Part shown: one piece after another, positions 17,889-26,231 of the stretch | Position numbering within the stretch: the stretch's first letter is position 1 | Layout of the letters: each line of letters starts with the position of its first letter | Origin: Flavobacterium gawalongense | GTDB lineage: Bacteria > Bacteroidota > Bacteroidia > Flavobacteriales > Flavobacteriaceae | Reading direction: 5' to 3' | Length of the DNA stretch: 63,136 bases | Assembly: GCF_007097265.1 (NCBI RefSeq) | Contig: NZ_VJZP01000025.1 | Coordinates: 1 to 63,136, forward strand | Program-made: the position numbers and the translations under genes | Notes under the pieces: generated by a model | The model's input: only the letters and a program-made list of their open reading frames with translations | Database searches by the model: none | What the model was told of the DNA's origin: nothing

Positions 17889-18490
17889 TAGTCGTGAAAT
17901 TTTTTAACTCCTGCTTTTATTTCGATATTCAAATCGTTTTCCAAAGGCACTTTTGGACAGGAATATTTATAATTATAAGCACAATACGGATTATAAGAAG
18001 TATTGAAATCGATAACAATTGTGTCGCCTTTTGGTATTCTCAAATCAATATATTTTCCGCCTATATAACTTTCATTCCCCGAAGTCAAATCAGAAAATGG
18101 TAAAAACAAATAGTCCTTATAGGATACTTTTTTCGAAAGTTCAATATTCTTATACACATTCAATTTCAGCTCTTTTCCATCAATCGTAAAGATAACTTCT
18201 CCGTATTTTACATACAACGGTTTTCTGTCCGTAGACGTTTTCATCTCAAATGGTTTTTCTTTTTTTGTTCTGACAAATTTGGCTGTCACAAAAAACTTCT
18301 CATTAATGGGATAAAAATCCAATGTTTTGAATTCCGCCAAATCTTCTGCTAATAAAGGACTTGTTTTAGCATCAGCATATTCTGTGTTTAAATCCTTTTG
18401 AAATTTGGCAACAGCCGAAACATTAAATTTTTCTTGGCCAAAGCCAAAATTAAACTGCACTAAAAAAAACAAAGCGAATAGCGTTCTCAT
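17888..18490 (-). CDS. Secreted DUF1684 domain protein
   Basis: A 200-aa protein with a signal peptide (MRTLFALFFLVQFNFGFGQ). The DUF1684 C-terminal core is visible as GGKYIDLRIPKGDTIVIDFN, followed by YNPYCAYNYKYSCPKVPLEN. I start at the ATG 18490; the upstream ATG at 18508 adds six residues that spoil the signal peptide. Its stop overlaps the TatD start. The family is widespread and its function unknown. Confidence 0.87.
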   Translation of the reverse strand: MRTLFALFFLVQFNFGFGQEKFNVSAVAKFQKDLNTEYADAKTSPLLAEDLAEFKTLDFYPINEKFFVTAKFVRTKKEKPFEMKTSTDRKPLYVKYGEVIFTIDGKELKLNVYKNIELSKKVSYKDYLFLPFSDLTSGNESYIGGKYIDLRIPKGDTIVIDFNTSYNPYCAYNYKYSCPKVPLENDLNIEIKAGVKKFHD

Positions 18491-18586
18491 TTTTATAATT
18501 TTAAGCAAAAATAGTTTAAAAGTTACAATGCTACAAAGACGTATCGCTACAAAGTTTTCTACCTTTACAAAATTAGAACTTTATAG

Positions 18587-19804
18587 ATGATCCAAACCGC
18601 TTTCCAACGCTACCTTAATAATTTTAAAGGATTCACAAGAGAAGTATGGATTCTCACCTTGATAACTTTTATCAATCGCGCCGGGACGATGGTTTTGCCC
18701 TTTTTATCTAAATATTTGAAAGAAGATTTACAGTTTTCCTATGCACAAGTAGGATGGATTATGGTCGCTTTTGGTTTTGGATCCATGTTGGGTTCCTGGC
18801 TGGGTGGCAAATTATCTGATAAAATTGGGTTTTATAAAATCATGGTTTTCAGTTTATTTACCAGTGGGATCTTACTGTTTTTTGTACAATATATAAGGAC
18901 TTTTTGGGGATTGTGTTTTGGAATGTTTTTCATAATGACAGTTGCCGATATGTTTCGTCCAGCAATGTTTGTTTCCCTTGGCACCTACGCCAAACCTGAA
19001 AATCGCACCAGAGCATTAACTTTAGTTCGACTCGCGGTTAACTTAGGTTTTACCGCAGGACCTGCTTTGGGAGGTTTAATCATCATGAATTTAGGTTACG
19101 GTGGGCTTTTTTGGATAGATGGGAGTTCTTGCATCGTTTCTATTTTAATTTTTACATTATTGGTAAAAGAACGTAAAAAACCCGCTGATTTGGATGCAGT
19201 AAATAGTGAAACCGAAATACCTGCTTCTGTTTTTAAAGACAAAATATTTTGGATTTTTCTGTTTATTTGTTTTATAACTGCGATGCTTTTCTTTCAACTT
19301 TTTACCACTTTACCATTGTATCACAATGAGAAATTTGGGCTTACCGAATTTCAAAGCGGACTTTTATTATCCCTGAACGGATTACTAATTTTCTTTCTAG
19401 AAATGCCTATCGTGAGTATCAGTCAAAGAAAAAATATTAATAAACTCAAAATTATCCTTTGGGGTTCCCTGCTTATGTCTATTAGTTTTTATGTTTTATT
19501 GCTTAACACTTGGGCTGGAATATTAATTATCAGTATCATTTTTATCACTTTTGGTGAAATGTTCATCTTCCCATTTTCGAATTCATTTGCCTTAAGTAGG
19601 GCGCCAAGAGGACATGAAGGCCGCTACATGGCTTTGTTTACGATGAGTTTCAGCTTAGCACATATTGCGAGTTCAAAAACCGGACTTGAAATCATTGCCT
19701 ATTTTGGTTATCAAACCAATTGGTTTATCATGGGTACTTTAGGAATTCTTTCCGTGGGAGGTTGCATTTGGTTGCAAAAATTACTTCAATTAGAAAACAA
19801 ATAG
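18587..19804 (+). CDS. MFS transporter
   Basis: A 405-aa protein with 12 predicted membrane helices. The loop 2-3 signature is GSWLGGKLSDKIGFYK (about residues 68-83), and the repeat-like FSNSFALSRAPRGHEGRYMALFTM lies in the second half. These are the marks of drug:H+ antiporter-type MFS exporters. The substrate is unknown. It is transcribed away from the DUF1684 operon. Confidence 0.9.
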   Translation: MIQTAFQRYLNNFKGFTREVWILTLITFINRAGTMVLPFLSKYLKEDLQFSYAQVGWIMVAFGFGSMLGSWLGGKLSDKIGFYKIMVFSLFTSGILLFFVQYIRTFWGLCFGMFFIMTVADMFRPAMFVSLGTYAKPENRTRALTLVRLAVNLGFTAGPALGGLIIMNLGYGGLFWIDGSSCIVSILIFTLLVKERKKPADLDAVNSETEIPASVFKDKIFWIFLFICFITAMLFFQLFTTLPLYHNEKFGLTEFQSGLLLSLNGLLIFFLEMPIVSISQRKNINKLKIILWGSLLMSISFYVLLLNTWAGILIISIIFITFGEMFIFPFSNSFALSRAPRGHEGRYMALFTMSFSLAHIASSKTGLEIIAYFGYQTNWFIMGTLGILSVGGCIWLQKLLQLENK

Positions 19805-19881
19805 TTAACCCGACTTATCACTCCCATTTCCATTTTTTTCTTCTAATGTGAATACCTTTTTTTACTTTTAAACTTAATTTT

Positions 19882-19929
19882 TAGTTAAATAACTATATTT
19901 ATAGTTGTGTAACTAAAAATATAGTTGTA
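19882..19929 (+). promoter_or_regulatory. Probable BlaI operator region: two adjacent palindromes
   Basis: AACTATATTTATAGTT (19891-19906) is nearly perfectly palindromic, and AACTAAAAATATAGTT (19911-19926) is a second, imperfect one with its centre 20 bp away, followed by GTTGTAC. They sit 25-60 bp before the BlaI-type gene. BlaI/MecI repressors bind paired dyads of this kind (core TACA/TGTA), so autorepression is likely. Confidence 0.6.
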
Positions 19930-19952
19930 CGTTTGATTCAAATAAAATAACT

Positions 19953-20321
19953 ATGCAAAAGTTAACCAACAAAGAAGAAGAAATCATGCACATTTTATGG
20001 AAGCTCAAAAAAGCTTTTGTAAAAGAAGTCATGGCTGAAATCACTGAAGAGCAACCTCATTACAACACGCTTTCCACTATTGTGCGCAATCTGGAAGAGA
20101 AAGGGTTTGTTTCTCACAATGCCTTTGGGAACACCCATCAATACTACCCTATCGTAAGTTTAGAAGACTATAGAAAGCGTTTTATGAACACGGCAATCGA
20201 TAATTATTTTAATAGTTCGTATAAAAATATGGTTTCCTTTTTTGCCAAAGAAGAGAAAATTTCTGCTGCCGAATTACGTGAAATTCTTGCCATGATTGAA
20301 AACCCTAAAGAAGAAAAATAA
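19953..20321 (+). CDS. BlaI/MecI/CopY family transcriptional repressor
   Basis: A 122-aa winged-helix protein, the family's usual length. It starts QKLTNKEEEIMHILWKLKKAFVKEV, typical of BlaI, with the recognition region HYNTLSTIVRNLEEKGFVSH (about residues 37-56). The C-terminal half is the dimer helix, which the partner protease normally cleaves or signals to. The M56 protease follows 73 nt downstream. The signal is unknown; most Bacteroidota copies are not tied to beta-lactamase. Confidence 0.93.
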   Translation: MQKLTNKEEEIMHILWKLKKAFVKEVMAEITEEQPHYNTLSTIVRNLEEKGFVSHNAFGNTHQYYPIVSLEDYRKRFMNTAIDNYFNSSYKNMVSFFAKEEKISAAELREILAMIENPKEEK

Positions 20322-20393
20322 TTCTCCTTAAAAAATTAGTGTTCATGACAACCTTGAAAATAATAACTCTGAAATAAAATAAAAAATAGAACT

Positions 20394-22262
20394 ATGGAAA
20401 CAGTATTCATTTATCTTATTAAATCAAGTGGACTCATTGGAATGTTTTATTTAGCCTATTATTTCATGCTTCGAAAAGAAACCTTTTTTACAAGTAATCG
20501 TCGGTTTTTATTGGCTGGATTAATTGCTTCCGTCGTTTTACCATTTGTTTTTATCACAAAAATAATTTGGGTAGAACCAACTACAACTCCTATTAATTGG
20601 CCTTCTATTCCTGTTACGAATTATACGGAGGAAAAAACATTCGAAGATTATTTACCAATGCTTACGGCACTTGCTTACGGGCTTGGAGTGCTGCTTTTAC
20701 TGGCCAAATTTGCCTTTGATTTTTATAGTTTGAATGTTGTTCTAAAAGGAAAATCCATTCAGCAACAAGCCGATTTTAAATTTATAGATGTTATAGAAAA
20801 CGTAGCGCCATTTTCCTATTTCAATACCATCGTTTACAATTCGGCTTTATACACTCCTTCCGAATTAGAAAATATTTTGGAACATGAAAAAGTACACAGC
20901 GAACAAAATCATACCGTTGATGTATTGATTTCGAGATTGTTTTGTATTGTATTTTGGTTCAATCCATTCATTTGGTGGTATAAAAAAGCAATTTTACAAA
21001 ACCTTGAATTCATTGCAGATAACGAAGCCTCAAAGAAAATATCCGACAAAAAAGCCTATCAAATCACGCTTTTAAAAATAACAACACACAAAAATTGTGT
21101 TGCCATCACCAATCATTTTTATCAATCATTAATCAAAAAACGAATCGTTATGTTAAACAAAAATCAATCAAAAAAAAGGAATTCCTGGAAGTATGCTTTA
21201 GTGCTTCCTGCATTAGTGGCATTTGTGTTTTTATTTCAAATTAAAACCATTGCGCAAGAGAAAATTGCCGAAATTCAAGAAATTGAAAACAAAAAAACAG
21301 ATCCTAATACTGTCGATGTTTACAAAATTAATAAAAACACTACAGATAAAGAATTAGATAAAAAAGCGTCGATTATAAAAAATAATTATGGCATCACAGC
21401 TACTTTCTCTAAAGTAAAAAGAAACTCAGACGATGAATTAATTGCTATAACAGTTGAATTAAAAAAAGGGAAAGAAATCTCAGAAATTATGAAAACACAA
21501 GGAAACGAAGCTATAAAAACCTTTGGAATTGTGGTTTCAAAAAATGCAAAAGGAATATTAGCAATAGATTTCGCAGCAGAGGATAAAATGAATAACGGAA
21601 TGAATACTAAAATCGGTATCGTTTCTCCTGACGAGCCAATGACAATGAAAGAAATATTCATTAATGGTGCTAAAGGGAGTCAAAATGATATGGATAAATT
21701 AGATCCTGATGAAATTGAAAGCATGGATGTAATTAAAAAAAGTAACAAACAAGAAATCCGAATAATTACAAATAAGCACGGCAAAATGCTTGACGAAAAT
21801 GATATTTATATCAATGGCGAAAAAGTGACTAAAAATGAATTAGCTCTTTTAGATCAAAATACAATTGACAAAATGGATGTTGATAAAAGAGAAAAAACAA
21901 TTAAAATAGTTACTAAAACCAATGCGCAAACGTTCAATCATAAGGATATTCCAACTCCTCCAACTCCTCCAAAATTTCCTGAAGGACCAATGCCAGTGCC
22001 TCCGATTCCTGATATGTCAAAACTACCTGCTCCCCCAGCTCATCCATCAAATGTAAAAGATAAAAAAGCAATGGCTGAATTTGAGAAAAAAATGAAAGAA
22101 TTCGAAAAAAAGATGGAATCTTTCGAGCCAGACATGACTGCTTATGAAAAAGAAGTGGAAGAAGTAATGGCTAAACGCGAAAAAATATTTAAAAAAGAAA
22201 TGGCCAAATACGAAGATGCTATGGAAAAGTATAGAGATGCTATGGAAAAACGTAATGATTAA
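20394..22262 (+). CDS. BlaR1-type M56 family metallopeptidase
   Basis: A 622-aa membrane sensor-protease. N-terminal helices are at about residues 7-25, 37-60 and 82-105. The zinc motif HEKVH is at residues 164-168, with IADNEAS about 45 residues later giving the third ligand, then another helix near 268-290. The C-terminal ~330 residues are extracytoplasmic, with repeated INGxKV/MKEIFINGAKG-type segments, a proline-rich linker (about 523-545) and a final Lys/Glu coiled coil. There is no penicillin-binding domain as in BlaR1, so the signal differs. It pairs with the BlaI repressor upstream and ends in a terminator. Confidence 0.9.
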   Translation: METVFIYLIKSSGLIGMFYLAYYFMLRKETFFTSNRRFLLAGLIASVVLPFVFITKIIWVEPTTTPINWPSIPVTNYTEEKTFEDYLPMLTALAYGLGVLLLLAKFAFDFYSLNVVLKGKSIQQQADFKFIDVIENVAPFSYFNTIVYNSALYTPSELENILEHEKVHSEQNHTVDVLISRLFCIVFWFNPFIWWYKKAILQNLEFIADNEASKKISDKKAYQITLLKITTHKNCVAITNHFYQSLIKKRIVMLNKNQSKKRNSWKYALVLPALVAFVFLFQIKTIAQEKIAEIQEIENKKTDPNTVDVYKINKNTTDKELDKKASIIKNNYGITATFSKVKRNSDDELIAITVELKKGKEISEIMKTQGNEAIKTFGIVVSKNAKGILAIDFAAEDKMNNGMNTKIGIVSPDEPMTMKEIFINGAKGSQNDMDKLDPDEIESMDVIKKSNKQEIRIITNKHGKMLDENDIYINGEKVTKNELALLDQNTIDKMDVDKREKTIKIVTKTNAQTFNHKDIPTPPTPPKFPEGPMPVPPIPDMSKLPAPPAHPSNVKDKKAMAEFEKKMKEFEKKMESFEPDMTAYEKEVEEVMAKREKIFKKEMAKYEDAMEKYRDAMEKRND

Positions 22263-22287
22263 TTTTATATTTCCTAAAAACCATTAC

Positions 22288-22319
22288 AAAGACGGTCTCT
22301 ATCAGGACCGTCTTTTTTT
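22288..22319 (+). terminator. Intrinsic terminator of the blaI-M56 operon
   Basis: AAAGACGGTCCT-type stem: AAAGACGGTC, loop TCTATCAG, GACCGTCTTTTTTT, 25 nt beyond the stop codon. Confidence 0.9.
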
Positions 22320-22378
22320 ATATCTTTGAAAAAAAATTACCTATATTTAAAATCTTGGCCAAAATTAATAAAATTATT

Positions 22379-22483
22379 ATGCCCAGTTTCACCAAACAGA
22401 GATTGGATTTGGCTAAAGCCAAAAAGTGGCAAATGGCAATTATCGGCTATAGATATTATGTAACAACCCGTGCTTTAGATTAG
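22379..22483 (+). CDS. Possible 34-aa basic micro-protein
   Basis: The ATG at 22379 opens a 34-codon ORF, MPSFTKQRLDLAKAKKWQMA... ending TTRALD. It has balanced codon use, a basic helical N-terminal half and an aromatic segment (GYRYYVTT). In-frame TTG codons extend upstream to 22355. It lies after the operon terminator and overlaps the end of apt, on the opposite strand, by 4 nt. It looks more protein-like than neighbouring random frames, but I recognise no family. Confidence 0.4.
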   Translation: MPSFTKQRLDLAKAKKWQMAIIGYRYYVTTRALD

Positions 22484-22992
22484 TATGTTATTGCAGCAAA
22501 AATCTCGTTTCCTTTAATTTTTGCTCTTCCATTTAGGAAAGTCAATTCCATCAAGAAATTACATTGTACAATTTCACCACCCAATCTTTCCACCAATTCG
22601 CATACCGCTTTAGCCGTTCCTCCGGTTGCCAAAACATCATCGTGAATTAGAATCCTATCTCCTTTTTGAATCGCATCGATATGAATTTCTAAAGTATCCG
22701 TTCCATATTCTAAATCATAGGTCGCTGAAATGGTTTTATAGGGCAGTTTTTTTGCTTTTCTAACGGGAATGAAACCAACATTCAATTCTTGTGCGATAAG
22801 TATCCCAAAGAAAAACCCTCGACTCTCCACTCCTATCACCTTGTCTATTTTTTTATCTTTAAGTGTTGAAACCAATATTTCAAGGCATTTATTCCTTGCT
22901 TTTGGATCAATTAATAAAGGAGTAATGTCTTTAAACAAAATTCCTTCTTTTGGAAAACCCTGAATATCACGTATGTAATTCTTAAGTGGCAT
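22480..22992 (-). CDS. apt: Adenine phosphoribosyltransferase
   Basis: A 170-aa purine-salvage enzyme converting adenine and PRPP to AMP. It starts with the Apt N-terminus LKNYIRDIQGFPKEGILFKDITPLL, with VIGVESRGFFFG (about residues 53-64) and the PRPP loop RILIHDDVLATGGTA (about 113-127). Length and order are canonical. It is transcribed away from tRNA-Arg. Confidence 0.95.
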   Translation of the reverse strand: MPLKNYIRDIQGFPKEGILFKDITPLLIDPKARNKCLEILVSTLKDKKIDKVIGVESRGFFFGILIAQELNVGFIPVRKAKKLPYKTISATYDLEYGTDTLEIHIDAIQKGDRILIHDDVLATGGTAKAVCELVERLGGEIVQCNFLMELTFLNGRAKIKGNEIFAAITY

Positions 22993-23019
22993 ATTTTTTT
23001 ATTTTTTTATAAATTTAGA

Positions 23020-23050
23020 CTTGCAAATTACACAATTATCCCTATATTTG
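23020..23050 (+). promoter_or_regulatory. Bacteroidetes-type promoter of tRNA-Arg
   Basis: TTG at 23021-23023, a 19-bp spacer, then TATATTTG at 23043-23050, an exact match to the TTTG-N19-TAnnTTTG pattern of the primary sigma factor. Transcription should begin near 23055, about 40 nt before the mature tRNA. Confidence 0.8.
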
Positions 23051-23093
23051 CACCCGCTAAGACGCTTAACAAGCGCATAATTAGTTAAACAAT

Positions 23094-23167
23094 GGCCTTG
23101 TGGCGCAACTGAATAGCGCACTTGATTACGGCTCAAGAGGTTACTGGTTTGAATCCAGTCAAGGTCA
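23094..23167 (+). tRNA. tRNA-Arg (anticodon ACG)
   Basis: A full cloverleaf of 74 nt: acceptor GGCCTTG with CAAGGTC (one G-U pair), D arm GCGC/GCGC, anticodon stem CTTGA/TCAAG around TTACGGC (anticodon ACG, read as ICG after TadA editing), variable loop AGGTT, T arm ACTGG/CCAGT, discriminator A. CCA is not encoded. A terminator follows at once. Confidence 0.95.
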
Positions 23168-23172
23168 CTTTA

Positions 23173-23209
23173 AAAAAGTGTTAAATCGAAAGATTTAGCA
23201 CTTTTTTTA
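23173..23209 (+). terminator. Terminator of tRNA-Arg
   Basis: AAAAAGTGTTAAATC, GAAA tetraloop, GATTTAGCACTTTTTTT: a long stem with GNRA loop and T tract 6 nt beyond the tRNA. Confidence 0.9.
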
Positions 23210-23325
23210 TGCCTTTTCCGTAGTATTTAACCAGTTTTAGATTATAAATTTGACTGATTTTGTTGTCCAATGCGATTTTTAAATAAAAACCAGATCGAAT
23301 ATGCTAACAAACTATAACTTTTACT

Positions 23326-23352
23326 GATACAGATTATTTTTTTGTAAATTTG
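23326..23352 (+). promoter_or_regulatory. MocR gene promoter with candidate operator
   Basis: TAAATTTG at 23345-23352 is the -7 box, overlapping the apparent TTG start at 23350 and so excluding it. GATACAGAT (23326-23334) just upstream is the inverted form of the ATCTGTATC found after the gene (24793-24801), suggesting a shared regulator site. Confidence 0.5.
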
Positions 23353-23376
23353 CAGGGTACAGAAAATCATTTCAAA

Positions 23377-24792
23377 ATGACAAAAGAAGTTTTATATCTG
23401 AAAATTGCAAAAATAATCGAGGTGCAGATTTTATCCGAAACTTTGAGAATCGGAGATAAACTACCATCAATCCGTTCAATACAGAAGATTTACAATGTAA
23501 GTCTAAATACGGCAAAGCAGGCATTCTTAGAACTGGAAAGTAAATCCCTTATAGAATCCCGACCAAAATCTGGTTACTATGTTAGTAAAACTTCCCAAAG
23601 AAAGTTTGCCCTTCCATCGGTTAGTGAACCTAAATTATCAGAAAAACAAAACACACCAGAAGATTTAACCCATAAAGTATTTGATGCACTTCGTAATAAA
23701 GACATCAGGCAGTTTTCTTTAGGTGTTCCCGATAAAAGTCTGTTGCCAATCGCCAAATTAAACAAAGGAATTATCAGAGCAATGCGAAACCTCGAAGGAA
23801 GCGGTACTGCATTCGAGCCTGCACAGGGTAGCATCAACCTTAGAAGAAATATTGCCAAATGGTCCTTGGAATTAGAAGGTAAATTGACAGAAGATGATAT
23901 TGTAACCACTTTGGGTACTATGAATGCTATTTTTTATTGCCTGAACGCTGTAACAAAAGCAGGAGATACCATAGCTACCGAAAGTCCAGTATATTTTGGA
24001 ATATTACAACTGGCTAAATCTATGGGGTTAAATGTAATTGAACTGCCTACACATCCCGTAACAGGAGTAGATATAGATGCTTTAAAGAAGAATATCCACA
24101 AAATAAATGCCGTTTGTCTCATCACTAACTTCAGTAATCCTTTGGGTAGCTTGATGCCTGATGAAAATAAAAAACTTCTAGTAGAAATGCTTACTTTCCA
24201 TAATATCCCATTGATAGAAGATGATTTATTTGGAAACCTTTATTTTGGTGATAAAAGCCCAAAACCATGTAAGGCATTTGACGATGCCGGAATAGTAATG
24301 TGGTGTGGTGGTGTGTCTAAAACATTAGCCCCGGGATATCGGGTTGGCTGGATTGCTCCAGGAAAATTCAAGGATGAAATTATTTGGCAAAAATTGGTTC
24401 AAACGGTAGCTATGCCCTCCTTATTTCAAGAGGTAATAGCTGATTTTATGGAACATGGGAGATACGACCATCATTTGAGAGGATTGCGACAAACCTTACA
24501 TACTAATTGCCTAAAGTATCAACGAGCTATTGAAGATTATTTTCCAGAAAACACAAAGATATCGCAACCACAGGGAGGCTTTTTTCTATGGCTGGAATTA
24601 GATGAAAGAATTGACACAACTGAATTATATGATATTGCTATAAAACAAAAAATAAGCTTTGCTCCTGGAAGACTGTTTACACAGCATAACCAGTTCAATA
24701 ACTGTATGCGATTAAATTTTGCGTTGAAATGGGATGATAAGTTGGAAGTCGATTTAAAGCGATTAGGTAAAATCGTTAAGCAGGCTTTGTAA
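23377..24792 (+). CDS. MocR-type GntR regulator with aminotransferase domain
   Basis: A 471-aa fusion of an N-terminal GntR winged helix (about residues 1-68; SIRSIQKIYNVSLNTAKQAF is the HTH) and a fold-type I aminotransferase domain (about 95-471). The PLP lysine is in SKTLAPGYRVGW at residue 315, with the phosphate-binding NFSNPLG and a late RLNFA arginine present. MocR proteins sense PLP-linked amines or amino acids and regulate a neighbour. An EamA exporter follows and similar ATCTGTAT sites lie before both genes, so it probably controls that exporter. The start is the ATG 23377, since the TTG at 23350 lies in the promoter. Confidence 0.9.
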   Translation: MTKEVLYLKIAKIIEVQILSETLRIGDKLPSIRSIQKIYNVSLNTAKQAFLELESKSLIESRPKSGYYVSKTSQRKFALPSVSEPKLSEKQNTPEDLTHKVFDALRNKDIRQFSLGVPDKSLLPIAKLNKGIIRAMRNLEGSGTAFEPAQGSINLRRNIAKWSLELEGKLTEDDIVTTLGTMNAIFYCLNAVTKAGDTIATESPVYFGILQLAKSMGLNVIELPTHPVTGVDIDALKKNIHKINAVCLITNFSNPLGSLMPDENKKLLVEMLTFHNIPLIEDDLFGNLYFGDKSPKPCKAFDDAGIVMWCGGVSKTLAPGYRVGWIAPGKFKDEIIWQKLVQTVAMPSLFQEVIADFMEHGRYDHHLRGLRQTLHTNCLKYQRAIEDYFPENTKISQPQGGFFLWLELDERIDTTELYDIAIKQKISFAPGRLFTQHNQFNNCMRLNFALKWDDKLEVDLKRLGKIVKQAL

Positions 24793-24830
24793 ATCTGTAT
24801 CCGTAAAAAAAATCAAAACTATATCTGTAT
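24793..24830 (+). promoter_or_regulatory. Two direct ATCTGTAT repeats before the EamA gene
   Basis: ATCTGTAT occurs at 24793-24800 and 24823-24830, exactly 30 bp apart (three helical turns), and in inverted form at 23326-23334 before the regulator gene. Directly repeated half-sites are typical of MocR regulators. The assignment is inferred from position and recurrence. Confidence 0.4.
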
Positions 24831-24899
24831 TTAAATATGTTTAGTTCAGAACTTTGTATTTTAATTGAAGTAATGAAACTTAAATAACAAATTATAGTT

Positions 24900-25790
24900 A
24901 TGTATAAAAATATATTTTTTACCCTTCTGATCTTGGGGATGGCATTTATGGGTGTTGCATTTGTTTTCGTTAAGAGTGCCGTGACAGGGTATTCTCCGTT
25001 TGTTTTTCTGTTTTACAGATTTTTGATTGCAACTATGGTTTTATCTCTTATTTTCCATAAACAAATTCCTAAGGTTACCAACACAGCTATAAAAACAGCG
25101 TCCTTATGCGGTATTCCTCTATTCTTGAGCATACTCTTCCAAACCATTGGACTTAAATACACAACGGTTTCAAATTCAGCCTTTATTACCGGAATGGTTG
25201 TTCTTTTGATCCCGATTTTCAAAATGATTTTCTATAAGAAAAAAGTAAAACCCATTGTTTGGATATCTTGTGTAGTAGCTATGACTGGTCTATATATTAT
25301 TACGTTAAAGAACGGACTGAAACTAAATATAGGAGATTTATGGACCGTTGCTTGTGCAATGGCGTTGGCTTTTTACGTACTTCAGATAGGAAAGTACGCC
25401 CATGAACCCTCTCCGATGGCACGGGTAACCATAATTATGGTGGTATGTACTATCGGGAGTCTGCTTGGAGGATTGTCAACTCCAGGAGTGAATTGGTTTC
25501 CTCAGGAATATGGTTTTTGGAAAGGCCTAATTTTTACCTCACTTTTGGGTACAGTTTATATGTATGCCGTACAAAGCTATGGGCAACGTTTTATAGAAGA
25601 GGAGAAAGTAGCATTGGCATATCTCACCGAACCTATATTTGCTACAATGGCAGCCGTATTTCTGATTAATGAAAAGGTGACTATTCATACTTTTTTGGGC
25701 GGTACATTGATATTAGCCGCTATGTTTTTATCTAAAATCAAGACAGACAGACTTAAACAGTTGGTTGTAAAAGTCAGACACAAGAGTTGA
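24900..25790 (+). CDS. EamA/DMT-family exporter (first copy)
   Basis: A 296-aa protein with about ten membrane helices in two EamA repeats. The first half has SPFVFLFYRFLIATMVLS; the second ends with EPIFATMAAVFLINEKVTIHTFLGGTLILAAM, a typical DMT signature. It probably exports an amino acid or metabolite. It follows the MocR gene in the same direction. Its last 14 codons and downstream sequence are duplicated at 26885-26985. Confidence 0.9.
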   Translation: MYKNIFFTLLILGMAFMGVAFVFVKSAVTGYSPFVFLFYRFLIATMVLSLIFHKQIPKVTNTAIKTASLCGIPLFLSILFQTIGLKYTTVSNSAFITGMVVLLIPIFKMIFYKKKVKPIVWISCVVAMTGLYIITLKNGLKLNIGDLWTVACAMALAFYVLQIGKYAHEPSPMARVTIIMVVCTIGSLLGGLSTPGVNWFPQEYGFWKGLIFTSLLGTVYMYAVQSYGQRFIEEEKVALAYLTEPIFATMAAVFLINEKVTIHTFLGGTLILAAMFLSKIKTDRLKQLVVKVRHKS

Positions 25791-25850
25791 TTTAAGCAAC
25801 ATTTACTTCTATTCTAAGAGTAGGTATAATTAAAAAAAACACTATACTAA
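25749..25850 (+). repeat. Direct repeat flanking the cupin-methyltransferase pair, copy 1
   Basis: AGACTTAAACAGTTGGTTG through the EamA stop and GATTTAAGCAACA into the spacer resembles 26885-26985 at roughly 85% over the first 55 bases, more weakly beyond. Confidence 0.7.
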
Positions 25851-25869
25851 ACAATAAAATTTAAAGAGT

Positions 25870-26193
25870 ATGAAAAACGTAGTAAAAAAAGAAAACGGAG
25901 TTCCAAGACAGTTTTTGGGCGTTGATTTCGTAGTGCTTTCCATTGGTAAAGATACCATGGTAGCCAAAATGTTGTATAAACCAACCGACAATGTTCCGTT
26001 TCACAAACACCCGAACGAACAAAGTGGCTACGTTATTTCAGGCAAATACAGATTGAAATTTGGAGGAGAAGAATATTTGTTATCAGAGGGCGACACCTAT
26101 TCCATTCCTGCCGATGTAGAACATGCTATTGAAATTATTGAAGCAGGCGAAGTCGTTGATGTATTCAGTCCAATCCGACAGGACTATTTATAG
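25870..26193 (+). CDS. Single-domain cupin protein
   Basis: A 107-aa cupin-2 fold protein. Metal-binding motif 1 is visible as PFHKHPNEQSGYVISGK (about residues 41-57) and motif 2 as YSIPADVEHAIEI (about 77-89). Such small cupins act as dioxygenases, isomerases or binding proteins; no specific reaction can be inferred. It lies between two EamA genes with a methyltransferase 38 nt downstream. Confidence 0.88.
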   Translation: MKNVVKKENGVPRQFLGVDFVVLSIGKDTMVAKMLYKPTDNVPFHKHPNEQSGYVISGKYRLKFGGEEYLLSEGDTYSIPADVEHAIEIIEAGEVVDVFSPIRQDYL

Positions 26194-26231
26194 AACAACC
26201 AAATAAGCAAGTGTAATAAAAAAGTACAATT

